Positions 24,888 through 33,880 are shown, counted from the first letter of the stretch. The stretch: 64,000 bases of DNA from Sporosarcina gallistercoris (GCF_014836415.1 NZ_JACSQY010000002.1:336958-400957), one strand, 5' to 3'. The notes: a model not told the origin generated them from the letters alone. Translations and numbers: made by a program.

Positions 24888-25802
24888 TCAACGAATAGCT
24901 TCTTCCAAAAACTCATTAAACCACTGAGCACACTGCAATCTCTCGATCCAAGCAGGATCCTTATCTTCAACGAACCAGCAAGCATAGAGCATAGACATTG
25001 CGATTGCCGCCTTTAATACACGCTTCTTATCAAGTGCTAGTAATTCGCAGATTTGGTCAACCCGGTAACGTAGGAGCGCTTTGGGATCAGGCTTTTCCAT
25101 CAAATGATTTATCATAAATTGCACGAGGTCGAAGCAAGGATCTCCTCCAACTCCCTTTGGGTCAATTGCGAGCCAACCACGCTCCTGACTGTATAAAATA
25201 TTCTCGTGATGTAAATCTCCATGCAGCAAACTGAGAGTTTCAGTGGTCTCCATCAATTCTTGGAAGTAACGAAGTGCCTGACGGACCCTCTCGTTCGGGA
25301 GGTCTCCGTCTATATCCAAATGGTGCTTTTTGTAGTCTTCCAGTGTGACTGCCCAATCCGTGATGAGCGGGAGATCACTGTCCTCTGGCAAATCTCGGCG
25401 GAGTTTCTTCCATACACTTATGAATTCCTGGACAACCACCTCTTCGTCAGAAAGATTACAGAGCATATGCCCAGGAGTAAGATTCTCCAATAACATGGCT
25501 CCTCGCACCCGATCCTCTTTCACCAATCGTGCACATCCATGACCATTGTAGAGCCCGAGAGTTTCCATCTCATTACGGTAGGCCAGATCTGGCACCCCTA
25601 GTTTTAAAATGTAGGGAGTTTGTCGGGAGTCTACCGCGTTCGTCACATAGTTATAAGAGAGATTGTGAACCGGTTGCTCAATCGTCAATCCCCAGTGTTT
25701 TGCAAAGCAGTTCACTCGCTCTTCCAACGATGCAATCCACACCTCTCCCTCTGTTCCAAAACTATTTCGTACTCTCTGTTCAAACTCAATGGGTAGCTTC
25801 AT
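24888..25802 (-). CDS. Aminoglycoside/hydroxyurea phosphotransferase-like kinase
   Basis: A 304-residue protein of the APH(6)/hydroxyurea kinase family. The catalytic loop LLHGDLHHENILYS and the metal-binding AIDPKGVGGDPCFDL (DPKG in place of the DFG-like motif) are characteristic. Related enzymes phosphorylate streptomycin or hydroxyurea, but many chromosomal members have no proven resistance role. ATG at 25802 follows AAGGGGGG. Convergent with the hydrolase gene with only 8 bases between stops. Confidence 0.87.
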   Translation of the reverse strand: MKLPIEFEQRVRNSFGTEGEVWIASLEERVNCFAKHWGLTIEQPVHNLSYNYVTNAVDSRQTPYILKLGVPDLAYRNEMETLGLYNGHGCARLVKEDRVRGAMLLENLTPGHMLCNLSDEEVVVQEFISVWKKLRRDLPEDSDLPLITDWAVTLEDYKKHHLDIDGDLPNERVRQALRYFQELMETTETLSLLHGDLHHENILYSQERGWLAIDPKGVGGDPCFDLVQFMINHLMEKPDPKALLRYRVDQICELLALDKKRVLKAAIAMSMLYACWFVEDKDPAWIERLQCAQWFNEFLEEAIR

Positions 25803-25868
25803 ACATGTCCCCCCTTTTCCTTTAATTCAGCTAGCAGGCGATAGATTCCCGCCTGTAACTTTACTCCA

Positions 25869-26183
25869 TCAAGACACTATTTTTAACCCCACTGCCGCTC
25901 CTAATACCATTCCGATGAACAGCAGACGTTTCCACTCTTTTGACTCCCCGTAGACGAGCATTCCTAATAACGCGCCACCAGATGCTCCGATTCCTGTCCA
26001 AACGGCGTAGGCAGTACCCATCGGCAACGTTTCCATGGCATTTGCTAAAAATAGAAAACTCGCGCCAAATCCCGCAACCAGCAGTACGACTGCCTGCCAA
26101 TTCCGATCCTTGTGTAGCTTACTGATCATTAACACACCAAACATTTCAAACAACCCTGCCACTACCAATGAAACCCACGCCAT
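25869..26183 (-). CDS. ykkD: Guanidinium exporter subunit, SMR family (YkkD-like)
   Basis: A 104-residue four-helix small multidrug resistance protein. The invariant membrane glutamate is in AGLFEMFGVLMI, and METLPMGTAYAVWTGIGASGGAL is the family motif. It pairs with YkkC: the start codon overlaps the YkkC stop by one base (TAATG). The operon is preceded by a guanidine-I riboswitch, so the physiological substrate is most likely guanidinium. Works as a heterodimeric proton antiporter with its partner. Confidence 0.93.
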   Translation of the reverse strand: MAWVSLVVAGLFEMFGVLMISKLHKDRNWQAVVLLVAGFGASFLFLANAMETLPMGTAYAVWTGIGASGGALLGMLVYGESKEWKRLLFIGMVLGAAVGLKIVS

Positions 26184-26524
26184 TACGATTCCACTCCTTC
26201 TGATTCAGTGTCGGGAGTCACTACTTTCAAACCGATCACTCCTGCTAATAACACCATAATTAAAATCATCTTCACAATCTTAAATGGTTCTTCAAAAAAT
26301 ACGATATCTGTAAAGACTGTTCCCGCAGTACCAAGGCCAACAAAAACGGCATAGACCGTTCCGACGGGTAGTTTTCTTCCTGCCATAATCATCATATAAA
26401 AGCTGATGGCGATGGCTAAAACCGTCCCACTCCACTCTAAAAAGCCGTCCGCATGCTTTAACCCAACTACCCAAAACACTTCAAATACCGCTGCAATGAC
26501 GACCTTAATCCAATTTGCATTCAA
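26183..26524 (-). CDS. ykkC: Guanidinium exporter subunit, SMR family (YkkC-like)
   Basis: A 113-residue SMR protein with the key glutamate in [19 protein letters not shown] and [19 protein letters not shown], near-identical in pattern to Bacillus YkkC. I choose TTG 26524, eight bases after GGAGGTG, over the ATG-less longer frame that runs into the riboswitch terminator. First gene of the ykkCD operon, with the riboswitch directly upstream. Confidence 0.93.
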   Translation of the reverse strand: MNANWIKVVIAAVFEVFWVVGLKHADGFLEWSGTVLAIAISFYMMIMAGRKLPVGTVYAVFVGLGTAGTVFTDIVFFEEPFKIVKMILIMVLLAGVIGLKVVTPDTESEGVES

Positions 26525-26555
26525 GTTACTGACACCTCCATATTTTTTAACAGAC

Positions 26556-26596
26556 AAAAAGCCCGAGAGATACTGAAAACAGTCATCTCCCAGGCT
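26556..26596 (-). terminator. Expression-platform terminator of the guanidine-I riboswitch
   Basis: On the - strand AGCCTGGGAGAT pairs with ATCTCTCGGGCT and is followed by five T. Its 5' arm is the 3' end of the aptamer, so ligand binding prevents its formation. Confidence 0.88.
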
Positions 26597-26672
26597 TTTA
26601 TCCTTCCGTGACACAGCAACGCTGTGAGTTTTCTCTCGGTCCAGACTAACAGTTCGTTACGGAACCCTAGAA
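26585..26672 (-). promoter_or_regulatory. Guanidine-I (ykkC class) riboswitch
   Basis: On the - strand the conserved blocks are CTAGGGTTCCG, CTGGACCGAGAG, then CACGGAAGGATAAAAGCC and GGGAGA, as in known ykkC aptamers. It should raise expression of ykkCD when guanidine is present by blocking the overlapping terminator. Confidence 0.95.
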
Positions 26673-26696
26673 AACATGAGTATGCAATTAAATCTC

Positions 26697-26724
26697 ATTA
26701 TACCTACTCAAAAAGCTTTTTCAA
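26697..26724 (-). promoter_or_regulatory. Promoter of the guanidine riboswitch operon
   Basis: TTGAAA and TATAAT on the - strand, 16 bases apart, about 25 bases before the aptamer. Confidence 0.6.
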
Positions 26725-26809
26725 GCAATGCACTCTTGTTTATTAATGTAAATAAGGTAATGCACATGCCTATCCTACTTCGTTGGGTTTCTACTTGCTC
26801 TTCCACTTT

Positions 26810-27532
26810 TCAAACAGTACGTGGTCGATCAATCCGATAAATGCCTTTACGGTCTCTCAACACACAGCCATTGTTCTCAAAAATCCGGATCATCCCAGCA
26901 TTTGCAGCGTCGGTACTTCCTACATAATACGTTGCCCCAAATCCTTTTAATGCCTCCAGGGAATGTTGATGACAAACGGTCCCTACTCCCTTGCCTCGCC
27001 ATTTTGGTAAAATACCAAAGTAAAACAGCCTGCCTTCTTCCTTCGTACCGGGTTCAATATGAGGGATACTGATGCCTACCGGCTGGTCTTCTTTTTGGAA
27101 AATCATGCAATGAGATCTCCAATCCGGACCCAGTTCCAATTCGAAAGACTCCATGATTTGTTCAATTGTAAATAGAATATTTTTATTGGCAGAGCCACTG
27201 CGACATTGCTCATATAAGTGCGCAAACGTTTCATCGGTCATTTCGGAGTCTGCTAAAATCATTGAAGAAATATCAGGTCTTTGCATATGAATTGGATGTA
27301 AATCCACGGTGTATTCCACGATTACAGATACCTTATGGAAACCTTTTTTTAGCAGCCACACCTCAAACGTCTCATCCATCAATAAGGATAGGTAGTCCAC
27401 TTCCTTGTGATTCCATTCTCTCAAAAGTTCTTGGAAAGTTTCTTCATAGTCACGTTCACTTACCACAGGTTGTTTCACCTGGTCTACCAACCAATACTCT
27501 TTTTCTTTCTTGATAGTGCTGAACAGCTTCAT
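26810..27532 (-). CDS. GNAT family N-acetyltransferase
   Basis: A 240-residue protein with a C-terminal GNAT domain: LFYFGILPKWRGKGVGTVCHQHSL carries the acetyl-CoA loop RGKGVG, followed by VGSTDAANAGMIRIFENNG. The N-terminal 95 residues are a separate helical domain. ATG follows AAGGGGCAG. It precedes nothing in operon; the NUDIX gene upstream is 37 bases away in the same direction and may be cotranscribed. Substrate unknown. Confidence 0.86.
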   Translation of the reverse strand: MKLFSTIKKEKEYWLVDQVKQPVVSERDYEETFQELLREWNHKEVDYLSLLMDETFEVWLLKKGFHKVSVIVEYTVDLHPIHMQRPDISSMILADSEMTDETFAHLYEQCRSGSANKNILFTIEQIMESFELELGPDWRSHCMIFQKEDQPVGISIPHIEPGTKEEGRLFYFGILPKWRGKGVGTVCHQHSLEALKGFGATYYVGSTDAANAGMIRIFENNGCVLRDRKGIYRIDRPRTV

Positions 27533-27568
27533 CTCTGCCCCTTCTTTCTGTTAAACACGTTCTCTTTT

Positions 27569-28186
27569 CTAGTCAATCCATGTTTCTTTATGAGGATTAC
27601 GGTTGAATTCGAAAAGGATATGGATCTGTTCTGTAGTATTGCGCTTCACAGAAAGCTCCGGGAGATTGTTTTCAGTGAAAAATCCGATTTCCGCTGTCTC
27701 GACTCCGGTGATCGGTTGTCCTCCAATAATTTCGCATTGGATGAAGACTTTATAATAGTGAAACGCTTGGGGTATCGATGCGTACTTATTCATATCCATC
27801 AGTGCCAGTAATTTTCCCGGTTGAACTACGTACCCTGACTCTTCTCGTACTTCTTTCACCACATTTTCTGCAGCAGACAATCCTACTTCACAAAAACCGC
27901 CTGGCAACGCCCATTTCTTGTCGTGTGTTTCTTTCACGAGTAAGATTTGATCGTCTTGAAACACAACACCCCTAACATCTATCTTAGGAGTCGGATATCC
28001 CTTTTCCTCCAAAAAAAGCTCTTGAATTTTTTGCATGTCCGTTTTTGTATGAAACGCCATAATTTCTGCACTAATTGTCTGTAATTCCTCATATCGTTCC
28101 CGATCGAATGCATCATTCGAAAAAGCCTGTCCGGCCTGGGAGATCGATTGAATCCGTTGTGCCCATTCCAACCATTTATAGCTCAT
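27569..28186 (-). CDS. NUDIX hydrolase with N-terminal helical domain
   Basis: A 205-residue enzyme: about 65 N-terminal residues of the NUDIX_N_2 type (YKWLEWAQRIQSISQAGQAF), then a NUDIX domain whose box is GGFCEVGLSAAENVVKEV plus REESGY. This architecture is that of ADP-ribose pyrophosphatase-like enzymes of Bacillales. ATG 28186 follows GGGAATGAG. Probably in one transcript with the GNAT gene at 26810. Confidence 0.88.
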   Translation of the reverse strand: MSYKWLEWAQRIQSISQAGQAFSNDAFDRERYEELQTISAEIMAFHTKTDMQKIQELFLEEKGYPTPKIDVRGVVFQDDQILLVKETHDKKWALPGGFCEVGLSAAENVVKEVREESGYVVQPGKLLALMDMNKYASIPQAFHYYKVFIQCEIIGGQPITGVETAEIGFFTENNLPELSVKRNTTEQIHILFEFNRNPHKETWID

Positions 28187-28384
28187 CTCATTCCCTCCAC
28201 TTTAACGTCTATCTGGCAATCAATGATAGAGTACTCAGATACTTCTTACCACTAATCGGATGTAAAGCGAGATGGCTCACCTCGCTTCAATTCCTGGAAA
28301 CCTAGTTCAAAACGCAGTCGGAATGGCTGTTGCGATTCCAGACTGTGTTCTACTTAAGAAAGTTGAAGTGTTTAAATAATTTTC
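28187..28384. other. Intergenic region with two hairpins, no gene
   Basis: No open frame with a start signal is seen. AAGCGAG/CTCGCTT (28265-28287) and CAGTCGGAAT/ATTCCAGACTG (28315-28345, one bulge) form successive stems, followed by the terminator at 28385. Together they look like a structured leader or small RNA on the + strand. Confidence 0.4.
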
Positions 28385-28423
28385 AAAAAGCCAAACTCCA
28401 ATTGAATCGAAGTTTGGCTTTTT
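28385..28423. terminator. Terminator-like hairpin between divergent genes
   Basis: AAAAAGCCAAACT pairs perfectly with AGTTTGGCTTTTT around a 13-base loop. Its neighbours are divergent, so it ends no visible gene; it may terminate the structured transcript described at 28187-28384 or attenuate the gene at 28497. Confidence 0.8.
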
Positions 28424-28496
28424 AATTGGAATAATGGGAACTTAATAACCTAAATAACGTATTAGTAGAAACCATTTGTGAAGGAAGGTTTTGTGT

Positions 28497-28892
28497 TTGA
28501 AGAAAATATCCCGATGGGGCTTCATGTATGTTGTGCTAGTTTTCTTAATCGCACTGAGCATTCATAACGCTATGCATCACCCTATGGATTATGAAGTAGT
28601 TGAGATTTCTAACCTGCCATCCGGAGTAAAGCAAGGTATGAAAGAATCTAACCGCCAACAAGCGTTCAGTACATTTGAACACGGGGACCATACATACGTC
28701 GTCTATCACTTGAATGAGTCCAACTCCTACAGCTCGCTCGATCTCAAAGCTCATAAACGGTTCAGTCAACCGATTATTACAGCTACTATCACTCATGCCG
28801 TAGATGATCCGCTTGTTGAAAGTGAAAAAGCCATCAAATTGAAAGAGAGCAGTGACAAGGAATTTAAATTTCAAGTAGTAGATGAACGATAA
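28497..28892 (+). CDS. Small membrane-anchored protein of unknown function
   Basis: A 131-residue protein with a basic N-terminus and one membrane helix (GFMYVVLVFLIALSI, residues 8-24); the rest is extracellular or periplasm-like, with alternating polar residues and no cysteine. It has no recognised domain. TTG 28497 is chosen because AAGGAAGG lies eight bases upstream; the frame opens six bases earlier. Preceded by a terminator-like hairpin, suggesting a controlled leader. Confidence 0.6.
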   Translation: MKKISRWGFMYVVLVFLIALSIHNAMHHPMDYEVVEISNLPSGVKQGMKESNRQQAFSTFEHGDHTYVVYHLNESNSYSSLDLKAHKRFSQPIITATITHAVDDPLVESEKAIKLKESSDKEFKFQVVDER

Positions 28893-28922
28893 AGGGATAC
28901 AAAAGCGGATCAACTCAAGCGT

Positions 28923-29633
28923 TTACCCTTCCTCGAATAGGTCTTTTAGAAACTTTTGTCGATGATCTAAGAAGTATTTCGTTACTTGATAGTGATGGGT
29001 CTGCTCATAGTCAATTGCGTGGATTTCTTCTTCATCGAAACTGAGTATGGATGCTCCCGGATAGCCAAGCAGAATTGGAGAATGCGTAGCTATGATGAAT
29101 TGACAGTTTTTCTCTTCCACCAGCTTATGGATAATCCTCAAAAATGTTAATTGGCGCTGTGGCGATAATGCCGCTTCTGGTTCATCCAACAAATAGAGTG
29201 CTCTGCCGTTAAAGCGATTGAGGAATAAGGACATGAATGATTCGCCGTGCGATTGTTGATGCAAGGATATCCCACCATAGGCATTATAAGAACCTACTTG
29301 GTCCACATGAGAGGCAAATTGATAAAACGATTCGGCTCGTAAGAAAAATCCATTCGTCACTTTAGGCATCCATGATAATCGTAAATACTCCGAGAGATCG
29401 CTCCCCGCTGCATCCACTTCATACTGATTGTTACGCCCCCCGCCCGCGGGATTAAACCCACATACATCCGCTACCCCTTCCAGTAACGTTGACTTTCCTG
29501 AACCATTTTCTCCAACAAAATACGTGACAGGATTTGTTAACTCTAGTTCTTTCAATGACTGAATAACCGGTATGGTGAACGGATACTCCTCTTTTCTTTT
29601 TTCATTTTGAAGCGTAATCTTTTTTAGAAACAT
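28923..29633 (-). CDS. AAA-type ATPase of the ABC/RecF-like class
   Basis: A 236-residue soluble ATPase with Walker A GENGSGKST at residues 41-49, an ABC-like signature SHGES, Walker B ALYLLDEPEAALS and the switch histidine ATHSP. It lacks membrane segments and partners such as a nuclease domain, so it is a stand-alone member of the family that includes OLD-like and DndD-like proteins. Role unknown. It follows the membrane protein gene at 29661 by 27 bases and may form an operon with it. Confidence 0.82.
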   Translation of the reverse strand: MFLKKITLQNEKRKEEYPFTIPVIQSLKELELTNPVTYFVGENGSGKSTLLEGVADVCGFNPAGGGRNNQYEVDAAGSDLSEYLRLSWMPKVTNGFFLRAESFYQFASHVDQVGSYNAYGGISLHQQSHGESFMSLFLNRFNGRALYLLDEPEAALSPQRQLTFLRIIHKLVEEKNCQFIIATHSPILLGYPGASILSFDEEEIHAIDYEQTHHYQVTKYFLDHRQKFLKDLFEEG

Positions 29634-29660
29634 ACTAGTACGTCCTTCCTAATAGTCCCA

Positions 29661-30167
29661 CTAAATATGTGGAACGAAAAACAAGATAATAAGCAGAACA
29701 AGCACGGTGCAGTTGGCAGAATAGACGATTAAGTCCTCCGACGTCCTTACACTACCGTAGCGATGAACTACCGATAGGACAAATAGATACATTAAAGCTA
29801 AAAAGTATAGCAGGACCACGTCAATTTGCCATTGCTGATCTTGAGTGATCGATGCAAATACCTTGCTTCCCAAAACAACAAATCCAATAAATGAAAGCAC
29901 AAACAGGACTCCTAAGAGAACAGGTAGAATTCTCCAGATCTTATGTGTGAAAAATTGCCCGTTCTTGCGCGCTTGCCAATACACAACTGCTGCAGTACTC
30001 CACACTGTACCGATGATGCTAACAAATGTAATTGCAATAGTAGGGTCTATCCAACGTGGTAGACTTTCAAGCGACACATGAATTGAACTTATGTAATAAT
30101 GCTTACCGATCAATCCTAAGATCACTGCACACGCCGTTGCTAATTGATAGCCTGTCCACTTTGACAA
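29661..30167 (-). CDS. Membrane protein of unknown function, 168 residues
   Basis: Five hydrophobic segments (about residues 8-25, 43-64, 80-105, 118-137, 147-167) and no recognised motif. TTG 30167 lies eight bases after AGGAG, better placed than the GTG nine bases upstream. It is just upstream of the AAA-type ATPase gene, with which it may be expressed. Confidence 0.6.
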   Translation of the reverse strand: MSKWTGYQLATACAVILGLIGKHYYISSIHVSLESLPRWIDPTIAITFVSIIGTVWSTAAVVYWQARKNGQFFTHKIWRILPVLLGVLFVLSFIGFVVLGSKVFASITQDQQWQIDVVLLYFLALMYLFVLSVVHRYGSVRTSEDLIVYSANCTVLVLLIILFFVPHI

Positions 30168-30240
30168 ATCATTCACTCCTTTTCCATATTACGAAAGGAA
30201 GTAAAAAAAGTTTCGATACTTGTTAGATCTTTCTTGAAGT

Positions 30241-30283
30241 AAAAATGGACCTACCCAGAATTATCTGCCAGGTGGGCCCATTT
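30241..30283 (-). terminator. Terminator of the second ABC exporter operon
   Basis: AAATGGACCTACC pairs with GGTGGGCCCATTT with two internal mismatches; on the - strand it ends in TTTTTAC, six bases past the permease stop. Confidence 0.75.
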
Positions 30284-30288
30284 GTTAT

Positions 30289-31917
30289 TCATACGTAATG
30301 ACGCTTAATCGGAAGCAGCATCTTCCAGCCGACCAGACATCCCAATACAATCACGACTAAGTAAATCGGAGTCCCATATGGAATCTTAGTCATCAGAATA
30401 TGAATCCCTACAAAGACTCCAATGAGCAGCATGAGGATAATCTGTTTTGCTGTACCCGATTGAACAGACTCACCCATTGGAAGCGAAAATGGCAATGTGC
30501 CTTTTGCACCTATCGCATAGCAAATGACTGCATATAGGACAGCTGAAAACAAGACGACAATAAGATCGGGAACAATTCGCCAGCCGAACAACACCGTAAA
30601 TAGTACTGCTTGCAAAATATACACCGGCAAAAACAACTGGGCTAGGCTCGCTTTTAAAGCTGCTCTGTTAACACGTGAAACACTCGTTATCGGGGCGACG
30701 GCAAAGATCCATGCTCCTTTGAATTTACCTGAATAACTTAACATGATTGCTAGTGGACCAATGATGATATAACCGAAGTAAATCATGAAATACGTATTGG
30801 AGGTTATCATGTCTTGCCATGTTCCATTGGATAAAAAGATATATAAAAAGAGGAACGGTGCAACGAATCCGACCCCTAACGATGGATACACTTTCAGTTT
30901 AAAATCACGTTCTCGTTTCATCAGCTGCCATGAAAACCGGAAACTTGCACGTTCTTCGCTGTTTCTGCAGAGCACCCACCCCCAGAACCTCATCAATACT
31001 GCCTGTTGTTGTTTGCCGCCTCTTGTTTCAGCCATTAGTTTCTGAAGGTCACGTTCAAACAACGGCATTTTACGGATGTACATCCAAATCGCTAATACGG
31101 GAATGATAACAGCAGTTAATGAGAGCATTACAAGCGGTTGACTCCCATTGCCCCCTAGCAACCATTCGAAAGGTGCTGCAAACCATAACGGTGGAATCAG
31201 GAAATGCCACCAGCTGAACTCATATGAAATCGTTAAACCCACGAAGTCAAACGAGCGGATCAGAACTTGATATCCTACAAAAATCCCCACTGATAACAGG
31301 ATTTGTACGTAATTGATCATGTCTTTTAGTCGTTCGCCATCGAAAACACGCAGCATCACCATATAGGTGATCGCTGTAAGTGCGATGATGAACAGCATTA
31401 GAAAAATCATCATCACCAAGAACAATAAAAAGAACAGTATCCCTTTGGACACAAGTATTACTATTGAAGGAATGCCCAGTAAAGATAGTGCAATCAATGT
31501 CATGTAAATACTGATATGGACTAGCTTCGCAGCATTCAGCGTCCGATCATCCACGGGTGCAGCAGCCAGCAGAATCCGATCTCTAACGTCCAGGAGGACA
31601 CTGGAAAAGTCCGCAATGAGCGACGTCATGATCATGAACATCGCAATTCCGAATACAATCCCCATCTGCAGCATCACGCTGTCGCCAATGAACAGGAAAG
31701 GAATAATCACTAGACCGTATAGCACATACAACCCAAGGGATTTAAGAAATTGGTTACCTTCTTTCAGTTTCGTTTGAGAAAATACAACAGGGATGCGCCG
31801 TTCATCCATTGTCAGCTTCAGCCCGACAATGGTTCGCATGGAAGGATAGTGGATTCCAAACGTTTGAAAGAGACCTTTAAATAAGTCCATCACACGCAGT
31901 GATCGGAAGTTATCCAT
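30289..31917 (-). CDS. ABC-2 type exporter permease, 12-14 helices
   Basis: A 542-residue membrane protein with two sets of hydrophobic segments and a cytoplasmic stretch with FRFSWQLMKRERDFKLKVYP in the middle, as in the YtrC/EcsB-like large exporter permeases of Bacillales. It overlaps the ATPase gene by eight bases (stop at 31910). I choose ATG 31917, preceded by AGGCGG, rather than GTG 31926. Together with the ATPase it forms a two-gene exporter; substrate unknown. Confidence 0.82.
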   Translation of the reverse strand: MDNFRSLRVMDLFKGLFQTFGIHYPSMRTIVGLKLTMDERRIPVVFSQTKLKEGNQFLKSLGLYVLYGLVIIPFLFIGDSVMLQMGIVFGIAMFMIMTSLIADFSSVLLDVRDRILLAAAPVDDRTLNAAKLVHISIYMTLIALSLLGIPSIVILVSKGILFFLLFLVMMIFLMLFIIALTAITYMVMLRVFDGERLKDMINYVQILLSVGIFVGYQVLIRSFDFVGLTISYEFSWWHFLIPPLWFAAPFEWLLGGNGSQPLVMLSLTAVIIPVLAIWMYIRKMPLFERDLQKLMAETRGGKQQQAVLMRFWGWVLCRNSEERASFRFSWQLMKRERDFKLKVYPSLGVGFVAPFLFLYIFLSNGTWQDMITSNTYFMIYFGYIIIGPLAIMLSYSGKFKGAWIFAVAPITSVSRVNRAALKASLAQLFLPVYILQAVLFTVLFGWRIVPDLIVVLFSAVLYAVICYAIGAKGTLPFSLPMGESVQSGTAKQIILMLLIGVFVGIHILMTKIPYGTPIYLVVIVLGCLVGWKMLLPIKRHYV

Positions 31918-32704
31918 CCATTTCACCGCCTGTAACGAGCTCTACAAAGCGCTTCGCCGTTTGCTGATGTTCATTAAAACCGGTCAACTGATTAAATAAC
32001 ATTTCAAGAGATCCTGCTTCACCCTGACCTTTTAATTCTTCAAATGACCCGTCGGCTGCAATTTTCCCATTGTACAGAAGCACAATGCGATTACTGATTT
32101 TCTCTACGACATCCATTATATGTGACGAGTAAAAAATCGTTTTCCCGCTTGCCGCAAGCATTGCTAAAATATCTTTGACCACCATTACGCTATTGGCATC
32201 AAGTCCGCTTAATGGTTCATCTAAAAATAATATGTCCGGATCATGCAGTAAGCTCGAGATGATGAGCACTTTTTGCTTCATACCCTTGGAGAAGGAAGAA
32301 ATCCGAGTATGTAAAACTTCCTCGAGTCCCAGCTCAGTCATCAGCTGCCGTGCTTTTTCCTCGACCGTTGTGCGCTTCATACCATACAGCTCACCAATGA
32401 ATGTCAAGTATTCCATAGGTGTCAGCGTATCGTAGATCTCCGCATTCTCAGGCACGTAGCCTATTCTGCGTTTAACGTTCTGGTCTTCGTTACGTAAATC
32501 GTTTCCAAAAATCTCGACAGTCCCTTTGTAATCTCGAAGGAGTCCAAGTAAAATTTTCAGCGTTGTACTTTTTCCAGCTCCATTCGGTCCGATGTATCCG
32601 ATGATCTGTCCTCGATACACGTCAAGGGAGATTCCATCTAGCACTCGTTTCCCCGGAAATTCCATCGTGAGGTCTCGCAGTGAAATAATTGGTTCTGTTG
32701 GCAT
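31910..32704 (-). CDS. ABC exporter ATP-binding protein
   Basis: A 264-residue nucleotide-binding protein: Walker A GPNGAGKST, signature SFSKGMKQKVLII, Walker B ILFLDEPLSGLD, switch SSHIMD. ATG 32704 lies nine bases after AGGGGG. The reading frame continues upstream through the tandem-repeat array to 33256, but that part has no start signal and is a by-product of a 21-bp repeat without stop codons. Pairs with the permease at 30289. Confidence 0.9.
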   Translation of the reverse strand: MPTEPIISLRDLTMEFPGKRVLDGISLDVYRGQIIGYIGPNGAGKSTTLKILLGLLRDYKGTVEIFGNDLRNEDQNVKRRIGYVPENAEIYDTLTPMEYLTFIGELYGMKRTTVEEKARQLMTELGLEEVLHTRISSFSKGMKQKVLIISSLLHDPDILFLDEPLSGLDANSVMVVKDILAMLAASGKTIFYSSHIMDVVEKISNRIVLLYNGKIAADGSFEELKGQGEAGSLEMLFNQLTGFNEHQQTAKRFVELVTGGEMDG

Positions 32705-32823
32705 ACGGTAGTTCCCCCTAGCTCTCTCTGTTTGCTTAAGGGTAACAAGTTGCCAGGGAAATTCCAATAACTTTTTGTATAATAAAGAAATTAGAGATAA
32801 TTTTAAGAGAAGTTGTGAAGAGA

Positions 32824-33240
32824 GTGGGTGGGTTGACTCGTGAAATGAGCGGGTTCCCTTGCGAAACGAGCGGGTTCCCTCGCGGAACGAGCGGGTTCCC
32901 TCGCGGAACGAGCGGGTTCCCTCGCGGAACGAGCGGGTTCCCTCGCGAAATGGGCAGGTTCCTCGCCGAAACGAGCGGGTTCCTTCGCGAAACGGGCGGG
33001 TTCTCTCGCGAAACGAGCGGGTTCCCTCGCGAAACGGGCGGGTTCCCTCGCGAAACGAGCGGGTTCCCTCGTGTGAAACGAGCGGGTTCTCCTCGAAAAC
33101 GGGCGGCTTCCCTCGCAAAACGGGCGGCTTCCCTCGCGAAACGAGCGGGTTCCCTCGCGGAACGGGCGGGTTCCCTCGCGAAACGAGCGGGTTCCCTTGC
33201 GAAACGAGCGGGTTCCCTCGCGAAACGAGCGGGTCGTCTT
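32824..33240. repeat. Tandem array of about eighteen 21-bp units
   Basis: The unit is close to GCGGGTTCCCTCGCGAAACG plus one base (A or G). I count about 18 units with usually one to three differences, one 23-bp unit near 33061-33083, and degenerate copies at both ends. GC content is clearly above the surroundings. Because 21 is divisible by three and the unit has no stops, long false reading frames appear on both strands. Each unit contains the self-complementary TCGCGA. It lies between the ABC ATPase promoter region and ogt. Role unknown. Confidence 0.95.
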
Positions 33241-33373
33241 GCGTTAGGGTTTTCACCTAATCACACCTATCTCATTTTTAAAGGTAGTGTGCCCTGATGC
33301 CAAAACAATATTCGAGGAGCGTTCACATTATGATTTTCAGTCGACCAGGCGCATTCCCTGCACTTCAAAATCA

Positions 33374-33880
33374 TTACTTATTTTTTTGTTCATGCGCTAG
33401 CAGCCATTCTTTCCTCCACAAGCCACCTGCGTATCCAGTCAACGTTCCATTCGAGCCGATAATCCGGTGACACGGAATGATGATGCTCAGCTTGTTGTTC
33501 CCATTAGCCGTACCGACTGCGCGCACTGCCTTTTCGTTGCCAATCGAACGTGCAATATCTCGATAAGACGCAGTTTGTGCATAGGGAATATCCGTTAGTG
33601 CTTGCCAGACAGTTCTTCTGAATTCGGTACCCGCATTTTCATACGGAATCGTAAACTCCTTACGAGTCCCATTAAAGTATTCATCCAGCTCGTTGTAACA
33701 GTCTTTGACTACTTGAAAGGTTGAATCCGTCAGCCCTGTCCTGACCACGTCAGAATCTGTAAATAAAATTGAAACAATCGCTTCTTCTGTTCCCACGATT
33801 TCAATCACACCGAGGGGCGATTGATACTCCACTTTCGACATGTTGGTGTTCAGGTCTGCTTGGTAAATTGAGGGTTGCAT
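33374..33880 (-). CDS. ogt: Methylated-DNA--protein-cysteine methyltransferase
   Basis: A 168-residue DNA repair protein that removes alkyl groups from O6-guanine onto its cysteine. The active site SIIIPCHRIIGSNG, the arginine-finger helix ASYRDIARSIG and GYAGGLWRKEWLLAHE are present. I choose ATG 33880, preceded by GGGGAGG at 11 bases; a downstream ATG at residue 14 (MSKVEYQSPLG) is also possible and closer to the family start. Monocistronic. Confidence 0.92.
   Translation of the reverse strand: MQPSIYQADLNTNMSKVEYQSPLGVIEIVGTEEAIVSILFTDSDVVRTGLTDSTFQVVKDCYNELDEYFNGTRKEFTIPYENAGTEFRRTVWQALTDIPYAQTASYRDIARSIGNEKAVRAVGTANGNNKLSIIIPCHRIIGSNGTLTGYAGGLWRKEWLLAHEQKNK

Noticed and set aside
32824..33240. 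CRISPR array
   Set aside because: The repeats are contiguous 21-bp units without unique spacers and no cas genes are near.
32705..33256. N-terminal extension of the ABC ATPase through the repeat array
   Set aside because: The ATPase has its own start at 32704 with AGGGGG upstream, and the extension is pure repeat translation with no domain.
32859..33260. Long + strand frames reading repeated ERVPSRN or TSGFPRE units
   Set aside because: They are by-products of the 21-bp repeat, which has no stops in several frames; no ribosome binding site or start signal is present.
33330..33470. 46-codon frame on the + strand with AGGAG upstream
   Set aside because: It overlaps the 3' end of ogt on the other strand and its residues look like antisense translation; not convincing as a gene.
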